Source: Defluviitaleaceae bacterium
Lineage (GTDB): Bacteria; Bacillota; Clostridia; Lachnospirales; WRAX01
NCBI GenBank assembly: GCA_009784615.1
Contig: WRBJ01000008.1
Coordinates: 1 to 54,583, forward strand
Length of the DNA stretch: 54,583 nt
Direction of reading: 5' to 3'
The position numbers were made by a program, and so were the translations under genes. Shown here piece by piece: positions 1 to 7,163 of the stretch. Below the pieces are notes generated by a model. The model was not told the origin of the DNA and made no database searches. It worked only from the letters and a program-made list of their open reading frames with translations. Positions within the stretch are counted from its first letter, which is position 1. Each line of letters opens with the position of its first letter.

Positions 1-29
1 GTTTGCTACCCATCTTGTCGTAGGAGCGT

Positions 30-96
30 CCCTCGCAATGACGTAACGTGTTGGTGTTGGTCAACCCTTGCCAAACGGTTGCCGTCATTGCGAGGG
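30..96. repeat. Inverted-repeat element upstream of ruvA
   Basis: A perfect 14-bp inverted repeat (CCCTCGCAATGACG at 30-43 and its complement at 83-96) encloses a 39-bp centre that itself contains TTGG/CCAA pairing. The flanking sequence up to about 145 (ending GAAGCAATCTAG) resembles the short 'GTCATTGCGAGG...GAAGCAATC' intergenic repeats known from many bacterial genomes. A degenerate partial copy (CGTCATTGCGGGG) lies near 53906-53918. It is non-coding. Whether it is a MITE or a REP-type element cannot be decided from one full copy. Confidence 0.6.
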
Positions 97-162
97 CTAC
101 TAAATGCATAAAGCAATACATAGCAAGCCCGAAGCAATCTAGTTGAGGGATGTCTGTTGTTC

Positions 163-191
163 TTGACTTTTTGTTTGGTTTATTGTAGAAT
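163..191 (+). promoter_or_regulatory. SigA-type promoter of ruvAB
   Basis: -35 TTGACT (163-168), a 17-bp spacer and -10 TAGAAT (186-191) lie 20 bp before the ruvA start codon. GGGGGG at about 201-206 serves as the ribosome binding site. Confidence 0.7.
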
Positions 192-211
192 AGTGCAGTA
201 GGGGGGATTGT

Positions 212-808
212 ATGATTTCTTATATAGTTGGACGTGTGGCGGATATTGGCGACGGGGCTTTTGTTTTGGAGTGTAATAATTTGGGGTATTTTATTAATGC
301 ATCTAACGCTACGCTGTCAAAGCTGTCTGTTGGGATGGATGCGAAGATACACACGGCGTTGCAAATTAAGGAAAACGATATATCAATGATTGGTTTTTTG
401 TCGGCGGAAGATGTGAAAATGTTTTATTTGCTTACAACGGTTAGCGGGGTTGGGGCTAAAGTTGCACTGGCTATACAGAATGTTTTGGATGCTAGCCGTA
501 TTGTGCTTGCTATTTTGACGGAAGAAGTCGATGAACTGTCAAGGGCGCAGGGTGTTGGCAAAAAGCTGGCGAGTCGTATTGTACTTGAATTGAAGGACAA
601 ATTAAAATCAAGCGAGATTTCGCAGGATATTGTAGCACCGCAACAGAATTTGAACGCAGGCAATGCAGAAGCTAAGCAAGAGGCGATTGAGGCGTTGTTA
701 AGTTTAGGATATTCACGAAGCGAGGCTTTGCGAGCGACGATGGAAGTTGCACTGGCGGAGATGACGGCAGAGCAGATTATTAGGCAGGCATTAAAAAAAT
801 TAGTATAG
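212..808 (+). CDS. ruvA: Holliday junction branch migration protein RuvA
   Basis: RuvA binds four-way DNA junctions as a tetramer and loads the RuvB motor during recombinational repair. The 198-residue product has the usual family length. It has the N-terminal OB fold (starting MISYIVGRV), a central helix-hairpin-helix region (around [14 protein letters not shown] and [18 protein letters not shown], residues 70-130) and a C-terminal UBA-like RuvB-binding domain ([16 protein letters not shown]). The ATG follows a G-rich ribosome binding site, and ruvB follows after 10 bp, so the two are co-transcribed. Identification is secure. Confidence 0.97.
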   Translation: MISYIVGRVADIGDGAFVLECNNLGYFINASNATLSKLSVGMDAKIHTALQIKENDISMIGFLSAEDVKMFYLLTTVSGVGAKVALAIQNVLDASRIVLAILTEEVDELSRAQGVGKKLASRIVLELKDKLKSSEISQDIVAPQQNLNAGNAEAKQEAIEALLSLGYSRSEALRATMEVALAEMTAEQIIRQALKKLV

Positions 809-818
809 GTGGGGGAAT

Positions 819-1820
819 ATGACAAAAAGGATAATCACGTCAACTGAAACAGATGAAGATTTGGAGCTTAGCCCTAAGTTGCGACCTAATACTTTTGATG
901 GATATATTGGGCAACATAAGGTTGTGGAGAGCCTACGGATTTATATAGAAGCGGCAAAAATGCGTGGGGAAACTCTTGACCACGTGCTTTTGTATGGGCC
1001 ACCGGGGCTTGGAAAGACTACGTTATCGCAAATTATTGCTACTGAAATAGGAGCGAATATTAAATATACTTCGGGACCTAGTATAGAGCGGGCAGGGGAT
1101 ATGGCTTCGATTTTAAATGATTTAAGCGAGGGCGACGTGCTTTTTATTGACGAAATTCATCGCTTGCAAAGGACGATTGAGGAAGTGCTTTATCCTGCTA
1201 TGGAGGATTTTGTGCTTGATATAATGATAGGTAAAGGGAGCGGGGCGAAGTCGTTAAGGTTAGATTTGCCAAAATTTACACTTATTGGGGCGACGACACG
1301 TATAGGGTTAATGACATCGCCTTTAAGGGATAGATTTGGTGTTATAAACCGTTTAGAACCCTATAATATTGAGGAATTAACGACTATTGTTACTCGGTCT
1401 GCTAGAGTGCTAACAATTGATATTGATGTTGCAGGGGCAACGGAAATTGCGAAAAGAAGCCGAGGAACACCACGTATTGCAAACCGTTTGTTAAAGCGAG
1501 TTAGAGATTTTGCACAGGTTAAGTTTGATGGTGTTATTAATGAAGCGGCGGCGGCGGCGGCACTTAATTTGCTTGAAATTGATAAAATTGGGCTTGATGG
1601 TGTTGACCGCAATGTGCTTTTAACTATGATAGAAAAGTTTGGCGGTGGACCTGTTGGGCTTGACACATTATCGGCAGCTACGGGTGAAGATGCGGAAACT
1701 ATCGAGGATGTTTACGAGCCTTATTTGTTGCAGATGGGGTATATACAAAGAACCCCAAGGGGCAGGGTGGTAACCGCCTTAGGGTATGGGCATTTTGGAC
1801 TTACTATTTTACAAGACTAA
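819..1820 (+). CDS. ruvB: Holliday junction branch migration ATPase RuvB
   Basis: RuvB is the hexameric AAA+ motor that drives branch migration together with RuvA. The 333 residues show Walker A (GPPGLGKTT, around residue 68), Walker B (LFIDEIHRL), sensor 1 (GATTR), the arginine-finger region (SPLRDRFG) and the C-terminal winged helix ending near [15 protein letters not shown]. Length and motifs match the family. It is the second gene of the ruvAB operon. No strong hairpin follows before the next promoter region at about 1890. Confidence 0.98.
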   Translation: MTKRIITSTETDEDLELSPKLRPNTFDGYIGQHKVVESLRIYIEAAKMRGETLDHVLLYGPPGLGKTTLSQIIATEIGANIKYTSGPSIERAGDMASILNDLSEGDVLFIDEIHRLQRTIEEVLYPAMEDFVLDIMIGKGSGAKSLRLDLPKFTLIGATTRIGLMTSPLRDRFGVINRLEPYNIEELTTIVTRSARVLTIDIDVAGATEIAKRSRGTPRIANRLLKRVRDFAQVKFDGVINEAAAAAALNLLEIDKIGLDGVDRNVLLTMIEKFGGGPVGLDTLSAATGEDAETIEDVYEPYLLQMGYIQRTPRGRVVTALGYGHFGLTILQD

Positions 1821-1956
1821 TTTTATATGGTAGACATATAAAATAAAATTTCTATAATTATGGTTTTTAGTGCAGACTTTTTGTGAAAATGTGCGTATAA
1901 TACGAAAGATATAAATATTATACTTAGCACGAGCATTATAGAGGAGAGTGATTACA

Positions 1957-2880
1957 ATGAGCCAGAAAATGGCTGTGGAAACTTTTGGGTTGACCAAGCG
2001 TTTCAAAACTGCTTTGGCGGTGGATAGTATTAATTTGCAGGTACCCGCTGGGGCTATTTGTGGATTTTTAGGGAAAAATGGTGCGGGCAAAACGACGACC
2101 ATTAAGATGTTGACGGGGTTAAAACGCCCGACAAGCGGCGAATTTGCTATTATGGGCAAAAAGGAACAGTTTGGCAAGGGAATAGGCACCGTTGGATATT
2201 TGCCAGATGTACCTGGTTTTTATGGCTATATGACAGGTTTTGAATTTTTAATGCTTTGTGCCAAACTTGCCAAAGTTCCGGATAATCAGCAAAAAAGTCA
2301 TGTTGAAGGACTTTTGAAGCAGGTTGGGCTTTTTGGTGTAAAAACTAAAACCAGTGGATATTCTCGTGGTATGCGTCAACGCTTGGGCATTGCGCAGGCT
2401 TTGATTAATAATCCGTCTGTTGTTTTTTTGGATGAGCCAATTTCTGCTCTTGACCCAATGGGCAGACGTGATGTTATGGAAATTATCGGCGAACTAAAAG
2501 GTACGACGGTTGTGTTTTCTACACATATACTTTCTGATGTTGAAAATATCTGCGACTACATAATCATTATCGAAAAAGGAAAGATTATGGAGCAAGACAC
2601 GTTGGAAGGGTTAAAGGCACGTTATTTGATTAGCGATACGCAAATTGAGTTTTACAATGATAAAGATTGTGCTGATTTTATCACACGTGTTCAGCAAAAG
2701 GCAGATATGGATATTGCAAAACTAGACCCAATGCGTATTTCTGTTAAATCACAGAAGATGGATGATGTCGAAATTAGCAAATTAGTATCAACTACTATTG
2801 CGGATTTGGCGATACCGTTTAAAAGTTTTGGGGTGCAAGCACCAACGCTTGACGATATTTTCTATGAGGTGACAAAATAA
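1957..2880 (+). CDS. ABC-2 transporter ATP-binding protein (YxlF/CcmA-like)
   Basis: This is the nucleotide-binding subunit of an ABC-2 exporter of unknown substrate. The 307 residues have Walker A (GKNGAGKTT), a signature motif in the form YSRGMRQRL, Walker B (VVFLDEPISALDP) and the H-loop (FSTHILSD). They are followed by the roughly 80-residue C-terminal extension common in this subfamily. A longer reading from a GTG at 1948 exists, but GAGGAGAG at 1941-1948 points to the ATG at 1957. The stop overlaps the permease start (TAATG). The following genes for three PLDc_N-like proteins recall the Bacillus yxlDEFG arrangement. Confidence 0.9.
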   Translation: MSQKMAVETFGLTKRFKTALAVDSINLQVPAGAICGFLGKNGAGKTTTIKMLTGLKRPTSGEFAIMGKKEQFGKGIGTVGYLPDVPGFYGYMTGFEFLMLCAKLAKVPDNQQKSHVEGLLKQVGLFGVKTKTSGYSRGMRQRLGIAQALINNPSVVFLDEPISALDPMGRRDVMEIIGELKGTTVVFSTHILSDVENICDYIIIIEKGKIMEQDTLEGLKARYLISDTQIEFYNDKDCADFITRVQQKADMDIAKLDPMRISVKSQKMDDVEISKLVSTTIADLAIPFKSFGVQAPTLDDIFYEVTK

Positions 2881-3668
2881 TGGGGACATTTTTAACTTTT
2901 GCAGGCAAAGAGTTTACTGAAATAATGCGTACTAAACGCCTGCTGGTGTTGTTTATAGTATTTATGATTTTTGCTTTTACGGGTCCTATGCTTGCCCGTT
3001 ATTTAATGGAATTTATCGGTCTATTAATGCCTGCTGAAGAAATGGCGGTTATGATGGATATGATGGGCGAAATTGGCGGTGAAACAACATTTCACGATTC
3101 GTATGCGCTGTATTATGAGTTTGTGACTCAAATGGGTATTTTTGCAACAATGCTTATGTTTATGGGTATTGTACTAGACGAAAAACGCCGTGGCACGGCA
3201 TCTTTAATGATGATGAAAGGGGTTAAACACTCTACATTTGTATTGGCAAAGTTTGCTGTTGTAGCTATTGCTATGTTTGTTGTCGTGGTTGCTTCTTCAT
3301 TGGTTGTTCATTTTTATACATATATACTATTTGAAGAAGTGGTTCCTTTTGCTGATATGCTTTTTGGTTCATTAGCATTTTGGTTATTTGTATTATTTTT
3401 TGCTTCGATTTCGATTTTCTTTTCAACCGTAGCAAAAACAATCGTTATGTCGGCTGTTTCAAGCATTGTGACTTTCTTTGTTTTTTATATAATTGGACTT
3501 ATAAGCGGTTTAAATGATTATTTGCCTTCTGTAATGTATCCGCGTGCTGTCGAACTTACGTTAGGGCATCAATCGGATTTATTAATTTGGAACATATTAA
3601 TAACAATTGCCGCTATTACGGTATTGCTAGGTTCATCTATTCATATTTTAAAGAAAAAAGAATTATAA
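2880..3668 (+). CDS. ABC-2 transporter permease (YxlG-like)
   Basis: This is the membrane subunit of the exporter. The 262 residues contain about six hydrophobic segments (residues about 20-45, 80-100, 120-150, 160-190, 195-220 and 235-255) and have no ATPase motif. It starts with the ATG overlapping the upstream ATPase stop codon, so translation is coupled. The first extracytoplasmic loop is rich in Met, Glu and Asp (about residues 50-75). The substrate cannot be read from sequence; the context suggests peptide or antimicrobial export, or cell-envelope control. Confidence 0.85.
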   Translation: MGTFLTFAGKEFTEIMRTKRLLVLFIVFMIFAFTGPMLARYLMEFIGLLMPAEEMAVMMDMMGEIGGETTFHDSYALYYEFVTQMGIFATMLMFMGIVLDEKRRGTASLMMMKGVKHSTFVLAKFAVVAIAMFVVVVASSLVVHFYTYILFEEVVPFADMLFGSLAFWLFVLFFASISIFFSTVAKTIVMSAVSSIVTFFVFYIIGLISGLNDYLPSVMYPRAVELTLGHQSDLLIWNILITIAAITVLLGSSIHILKKKEL

Positions 3669-3680
3669 GGAGGGTTATGT

Positions 3681-3884
3681 ATGGGTTTTGCTATAGGACT
3701 TTTGGTGTATGGAATTTTAACAGTGGTTTTGTGCCTAGCTTTTACAATCATTATCGCTTTAAAAAAAGCATCTGTGTTAGATAGGTTGCTATGGATATTG
3801 ATTGTGTGGTTTGGTAGCTTTCCTTTTGGCATTATATTTTATCTCATTTACGGCAAAAGTCAACTTGAAGCTGAAGGAGCATAG
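3681..3884 (+). CDS. PLDc_N-like two-helix membrane protein 1
   Basis: A 67-residue protein with two predicted transmembrane helices separated by a short charged loop (KKASVLDR). The second helix carries the W-x-G-x-x-P-x-G-x-I-x-Y-x-x-x-G pattern (WFGSFPFGIIFYLIYG), typical of the N-terminal domain of cardiolipin synthases and of small stand-alone regulators such as Bacillus YxlE. AGGAGG at 3668-3673 fits the start. It is the first of three tandem paralogues behind the ABC exporter, so a regulatory or immunity-like role linked to the exporter is inferred. Confidence 0.75.
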   Translation: MGFAIGLLVYGILTVVLCLAFTIIIALKKASVLDRLLWILIVWFGSFPFGIIFYLIYGKSQLEAEGA

Positions 3885-3903
3885 AAGTTAAGGAGGTTAG
3901 GAT

Positions 3904-4149
3904 ATGAGTTCGGGTATTGTTGGGATATTTACTTTTATTATATGGCTTGTTATCTTAGGCGTATCTTTAGGATTACCTATTGCGGCGACTGTTAATATGG
4001 TAAAGAAAAATGTATCATCAAATGATAAAATTTTATGGGCTTTGATAATTTGGCTTGGCAGTTGCATTGGGTCGATTATATACTTTGCGATTGGCGCAAA
4101 ACAGCTTGACGAAAAGGCGGCTCAAAATGATTGGATAAATAAACAATAG
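3904..4149 (+). CDS. PLDc_N-like two-helix membrane protein 2
   Basis: An 81-residue paralogue of the preceding gene: two hydrophobic helices, a KKNVSSNDKILW loop, then WLGSCIGSIIYFAIGAKQLDEK. The GAKQLDEKA tail is nearly the same as the tail of the third copy, which supports local duplication. AAGGAGG lies just upstream. It belongs to the same operon as the ABC-2 exporter. There is no catalytic HKD motif, so it is not a phospholipase. Confidence 0.75.
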   Translation: MSSGIVGIFTFIIWLVILGVSLGLPIAATVNMVKKNVSSNDKILWALIIWLGSCIGSIIYFAIGAKQLDEKAAQNDWINKQ

Positions 4150-4165
4150 GATAGGGAGGATAAAT

Positions 4166-4465
4166 ATGGATTTTAGCTTTATTGTTGGAGCTTTTCACGA
4201 AACGATATTTGCAGATTTTGAATATGCTTGGGAAATGCACCGCACATTGATGTTGGCGATGATACCAGTGATGATTTTACAAATTGGATTGGTAGTTGCG
4301 GCTATTGGAAGCATTGCTAAAAAAGGCGATGCTCCGGCTACCGATAGAATTATTTGGGTTTTAGTCACGGGATTGGTTAGCATTATTGGGCCTGTGATAT
4401 ATTTTGCCGTAGGCGCAAAAATGCTTGATGAAAAAGCGACGCAAAACATATACAACGAATCATAA
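4166..4465 (+). CDS. PLDc_N-like membrane protein 3
   Basis: The third tandem copy, 99 residues. It has a longer polar N-terminus (about 28 residues), then helix 1, the loop KKGDAPATDRIIWVL, and a second helix with GPVIYFAVGAKMLDEKA. In the second helix the WxGS of the other copies is replaced by TGLVS. GGGAGG precedes the ATG. It is the last gene before a strong hairpin at 4477-4517, so the exporter operon appears to end here. Confidence 0.72.
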   Translation: MDFSFIVGAFHETIFADFEYAWEMHRTLMLAMIPVMILQIGLVVAAIGSIAKKGDAPATDRIIWVLVTGLVSIIGPVIYFAVGAKMLDEKATQNIYNES

Positions 4466-4476
4466 TAGTTTTTGCG

Positions 4477-4517
4477 AATACTTAAAGGGCGATTGAATTA
4501 GTCGCCCTTTAAGTATT
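4477..4517 (+). terminator. Terminator after the ABC/PLDc_N operon
   Basis: A 16-bp perfect stem (4477-4492 with 4502-4517) and 9-nt loop are followed by TTAATTT. The left flank contains TTTTTGCGAATA (4469-4480), a copy of the repeat motif seen again at 4605-4642 and 4969-5160. Confidence 0.7.
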
Positions 4518-4604
4518 AATTTAGATGGTATCGTACGCAAGTTAGTTTTATGAAATTGGTGAAGACAAAATTTAGTAGCCCTAAAAGAAGAGTAGAGCAA
4601 AATA

Positions 4605-4642
4605 ATATCTATTCGCAAAATGTAACTTTTGCGAATAGATAT
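4605..4642. repeat. 16-bp palindrome with the CTATTCGCAAAA motif
   Basis: ATATCTATTCGCAAAA (4605-4620) and its exact reverse complement (4627-4642) are separated by TGTAAC. Each arm contains the same CTATTCGCAAAA core found in the direct repeats at 4969-5160. It lies just past the 3' end of the small gene on the minus strand (4700-4906). It lacks a T-run, so it is a weak candidate for a terminator and more likely a protein-binding or structural element. Confidence 0.7.
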
Positions 4643-4699
4643 ACAAAAATATCTTCAATTAGCTTTATTGCAACATATAACGCTTCGGTCGGTTTTAGA

Positions 4700-4906
4700 T
4701 TAGTCATTGTCGTTTTCGTTCTTGGTTTCTTTCTTGGTTTTTTCTTCTTTTGCTGGCTTTGATATCTCTGTTCGCTCTGAAAGCTCGGCTAGAGTTTCAA
4801 ATACACGCCTCATAAAACCTGATACTTCATCGCCGTGGCAGTTTTTGCCTGCTTCTACACTTGCCTTTGTGATTTCTACCGTCCATTTCAATACATCTTT
4901 GTTCAT
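4700..4906 (-). CDS. Small hypothetical protein
   Basis: A 68-residue protein of unknown function. Residues 1-47 look like a compact helical domain (MNKDVLKWTVEI through MRRVFETLAELSE). The C-terminal 20 residues are a highly charged, disordered Lys/Glu/Asn/Asp tail. It has its own promoter (TTGACA / TATTAT, 4939-4967 on the minus strand) and a plausible AAAGGATGAG ribosome binding site. It is bracketed by copies of the CTATTCGCAAAA repeat, which suggests these repeats serve this gene. I do not recognise a family. Confidence 0.6.
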   Translation of the reverse strand: MNKDVLKWTVEITKASVEAGKNCHGDEVSGFMRRVFETLAELSERTEISKPAKEEKTKKETKNENDND

Positions 4907-4938
4907 TTAATCTCATCCTTTCGATAATAGTATAATCC

Positions 4939-4967
4939 ATAATAGCATAAATTATGAAATATGTCAA
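4939..4967 (-). promoter_or_regulatory. Promoter of the 4700-4906 gene
   Basis: On the minus strand: -35 TTGACA (4967-4962), a 17-bp spacer and -10 TATTAT (4944-4939). The -35 box abuts the first TAACTATTCG repeat (4969-4978), so a protein bound there would touch polymerase. Confidence 0.7.
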
Positions 4968-4968
4968 T

Positions 4969-5183
4969 TAACTATTCGCAAAAACATCCACTATTTTGAT
5001 AATTTCCACAAAAAACGCACTTATCAACATTTAACTATTCGCAAAATACAAATAAATCTCTCAAACTAACTTCTCCACATAAAAACCTATACTATCGCTC
5101 TGTAACTATTCGTTAAAACAATAAATTTCTGTGGATAACTTGTTAATTACTAACTATTCGTGAAACGTAAAAATCTTTCCACA
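4969..5183. repeat. Alternating TAACTATTCG repeats and DnaA-box-like sites
   Basis: Four direct copies of TAACTATTCG start at 4969, 5032, 5103 and 5151, each followed by an A-rich stretch. Interleaved are TCCACA-type sites at 5002-5010 (ATTTCCACA), 5071-5079 (TTCTCCACA), 5130-5138 (TGTGGATAA, an exact DnaA box in reverse) and 5175-5183 (CTTTCCACA), with a weaker TTATCAACA at 5021-5029. The stretch is very AT-rich, non-coding and lies between two divergent promoters. It may be an operator array or a DnaA-titration or replication-related site. The function is inferred. Confidence 0.6.
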
Positions 5184-5191
5184 TTTTGCTG

Positions 5192-5220
5192 TTGACTTTT
5201 CCCCTGCCGTTTGATACAAT
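5192..5220 (+). promoter_or_regulatory. Promoter of the small basic protein gene
   Basis: -35 TTGACT (5192-5197), a 17-bp spacer and -10 TACAAT (5215-5220). It sits at the right-hand edge of the repeat array. Confidence 0.65.
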
Positions 5221-5237
5221 TGCTAAGAGGTGATTTT

Positions 5238-5420
5238 ATGAAGAAATATGTGCCGCTTGGCAAGCAATCCAAACGCAAGCGAAAAGTGCATTATGCTAGT
5301 CAGCGTGAAAGTTGGGGAAATACCAATCCTACAACAAAAGCAATCCCTAACGGTAAAATTTATAACCGCAAAAAATCCAAACAATGGCGTAGAGAAAATG
5401 AGCCTGTTTGGATTTTTTAG
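5238..5420 (+). CDS. Small basic hypothetical protein
   Basis: A 60-residue, strongly basic protein (KQSKRKRK at residues 9-16; KKSKQWRRE near the C-terminus) with a central WGNTNPTTKAIPNGKIYNRKK segment. GAGGTGA (5227-5233) fits the ATG at 5238; a longer reading from 5211 would place the ribosome binding site inside the gene. No signal peptide or membrane segment is seen. The composition suggests nucleic-acid or ribosome association. The conserved-looking WG..P.T...PNGK.YNRK pattern fits a small clostridial family of unknown function, but I cannot name it. Confidence 0.6.
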   Translation: MKKYVPLGKQSKRKRKVHYASQRESWGNTNPTTKAIPNGKIYNRKKSKQWRRENEPVWIF

Positions 5421-5474
5421 TTTCTCTTTACAAAACTAATGAAATATGGTAATATCAAGCAAAGGGGTGAAAAT

Positions 5475-6248
5475 ATGCAGGAGGACAATGCAATAAAAAT
5501 GGCTGTATTGGCAGGCGAGATTATGCTTGCATCTGGTGCGGAAACTGCTCGTGTTGAAGACACGATGACGCGCTTGATGGAGTCTAGCGGATATAAAGAT
5601 GCCGAAAGTTTTTGTACAACAACGGGCATTTTTGCGTCGGGCTTTACACCCGATGGTGAGCAGGTTTCGATGATAAGGCGTGTAAAAGCACGTGAGGGTA
5701 ATTTTGAAAAAATTGCTCGTGTAAACGACTTATCTCGTTGTATTGTTGAAGGTAAAAAAGACGTTGTAGCCGCCATTAAAGAACTTGAAGAAATTCGTTC
5801 TATACTCCCCTACCCTTTTATTGTGCGGTTATTAGGTTCTTGCATTGCTAGCTTATGCTTTGCCTATATGTTTGGTGGCACATTAATTGACGCATTTGCG
5901 TCTTTTGCGGCGGCAATGCTTATGCAGTTTCCTGTCATTTTTTTGGAGCGGCGTAAGGTTGTGGCGGTTTTATGCACAATAACTGGCGGTGTGTTTGCGG
6001 CACTTTTTAGTCTTGTTTTTGTAAATTTTGGCTTTGGTCACAATGTGGAATACGTTGTTATTGGTGCAATAATGCCGCTTTTGCCGGGTGTTGCTCTCAC
6101 TAACGCTATACGTGATGTGTTGGATGGAAATATGCTTGCGGGTTCTGCTCGCACGCTTGAGGCTTTGCTTACTGCTGTTGCAATTGCCGCTGGTGTTGGT
6201 ACGGTGTTTGGTTTATGGATGTCTGTTTTCGGGGGTTTATCGCAATGA
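5475..6248 (+). CDS. Threonine/serine exporter, large part (ThrE N-terminal / YjjP-like)
   Basis: A 257-residue half of a split ThrE-type exporter. Residues 1-110 form the conserved soluble domain (GEIMLASGAETARVEDTM, then TTTGIFASG), followed by five membrane segments. ThrE in Corynebacterium exports threonine and serine; in many Firmicutes the two parts are separate genes, as here. AAAGGGGTGA before the ATG at 5475 decides the start over an upstream ATG at 5439. Its stop overlaps the next start (ATGA), as expected for partners that assemble together. Confidence 0.85.
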   Translation: MQEDNAIKMAVLAGEIMLASGAETARVEDTMTRLMESSGYKDAESFCTTTGIFASGFTPDGEQVSMIRRVKAREGNFEKIARVNDLSRCIVEGKKDVVAAIKELEEIRSILPYPFIVRLLGSCIASLCFAYMFGGTLIDAFASFAAAMLMQFPVIFLERRKVVAVLCTITGGVFAALFSLVFVNFGFGHNVEYVVIGAIMPLLPGVALTNAIRDVLDGNMLAGSARTLEALLTAVAIAAGVGTVFGLWMSVFGGLSQ

Positions 6249-6682
6249 TTTTATCTATGTTTTTATCCGCTATTGCAGTTATGGGCTTCTCTATTATTTT
6301 TAACGTACCACGAAAAGAATTAATTTTTTGCGGATTAACAGGCATTGCGGGGTGGATTGTGCTAACACTAATAACGTCGGTAATGTACGACGGTATTGTT
6401 GCTGCAACATTTTTAGCCTCCATCACTGTTACGACATTCTCTCGTATTTTAAGTTCGGTACGCAAAATGCCGTCAACGATTTATATGATACCGGGCATTA
6501 TTCCGCTTGTTCCGGGTTTGCGTATATACTTTACAATGTTTTATGCCGTGTCTGGCGAACTTAACGAAGCGGTGCAAACGGGTATAACTGCGATTACAAT
6601 TGCAGGGGTTATTGCCGTTGGGTTGTTGATTGTACTATCGCTGCCACGTAAATGGTTTTCATTTGGAAAGGGTCGTGTTTGA
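6245..6682 (+). CDS. Threonine/serine exporter, small part (ThrE C-terminal / YjjB-like)
   Basis: A 145-residue protein with about five membrane segments, corresponding to the C-terminal half of ThrE (YjjB-like, DUF3815). The PGIIPLVPG motif in the middle is characteristic and echoes MPLLPGVALTNAI in the larger subunit. The ATG at 6245 overlaps the upstream stop (ATGA). A longer frame from 6215 lacks a ribosome binding site. It is co-transcribed with the 5475 gene and the two small genes that follow. Confidence 0.82.
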   Translation: MILSMFLSAIAVMGFSIIFNVPRKELIFCGLTGIAGWIVLTLITSVMYDGIVAATFLASITVTTFSRILSSVRKMPSTIYMIPGIIPLVPGLRIYFTMFYAVSGELNEAVQTGITAITIAGVIAVGLLIVLSLPRKWFSFGKGRV

Positions 6683-6915
6683 TGGAATTGTTAATTATAT
6701 GGGTTTTTGGTATAATTTTATTTTTCACAATTTTATATTTTGTAATAAAATCTGCTGTGAGAAGTGGCATAATAGACGCAGATAGAGAGCGAATAAGATT
6801 AAAAGCGCAAGAAAGTTTGTTGAATAAAGGTGCAGTGGTGTGTGAAAAATGCGGCAAAGCATATTCAGACAATTACTGGCCATTATGTCCAATTTGCGGA
6901 TACAAAGAAAATTAA
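6682..6915 (+). CDS. Membrane-anchored zinc-ribbon protein 1
   Basis: A 77-residue protein: one N-terminal transmembrane helix (residues about 2-24), a charged linker, then a CEKCGKAY...CPICGYKEN zinc ribbon with two CxxC pairs. It starts at the ATG overlapping the upstream stop (TGATG). It pairs with the next gene, which has the same architecture. The function is unknown; the fold suggests a small membrane-associated metal-binding or adaptor protein. Confidence 0.7.
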   Translation: MELLIIWVFGIILFFTILYFVIKSAVRSGIIDADRERIRLKAQESLLNKGAVVCEKCGKAYSDNYWPLCPICGYKEN

Positions 6916-6929
6916 AGGTGATGAATACA

Positions 6930-7160
6930 ATGGATGTAATTTGGTTTATTATTAGCTTGTTTATCTTTTATTCGCTTGTGCGTTTAGCGTCATATCACGG
7001 TGTGCTCGATGCACACAAACGCATTAAAAGATACGCCGATTTGGAAGCAAATAATCTTAAAGTCTGCACCGCCTGCTTTGCAGAGGTCGATACAAATTTG
7101 CAAGAATGTCCAAAATGCAATTGTAAGTTTAAAAAGAAATTAAAACCCAAGGAGGATTAA
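6930..7160 (+). CDS. Membrane-anchored zinc-ribbon protein 2
   Basis: A 76-residue protein with an N-terminal helix, a basic/acidic linker and a zinc ribbon (CTACFAEVDTNLQECPKCNCKFKKK). AAAGGTG at 6914-6920 best fits the ATG at 6930. The ATG at 6921 is too close and the frame start at 6849 overlaps the upstream gene. It is probably a diverged duplicate of the preceding gene. It is followed after 3 bp by pfp, so it belongs to the same transcript. The function is not recognised. Confidence 0.68.
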   Translation: MDVIWFIISLFIFYSLVRLASYHGVLDAHKRIKRYADLEANNLKVCTACFAEVDTNLQECPKCNCKFKKKLKPKED

Positions 7161-7163
7161 TAT

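Noticed and set aside
4969-5160. CRISPR-like array
   Set aside because: Repeats are only 10 bp, spacing is irregular (63, 71, 48 bp), and no cas gene is present.
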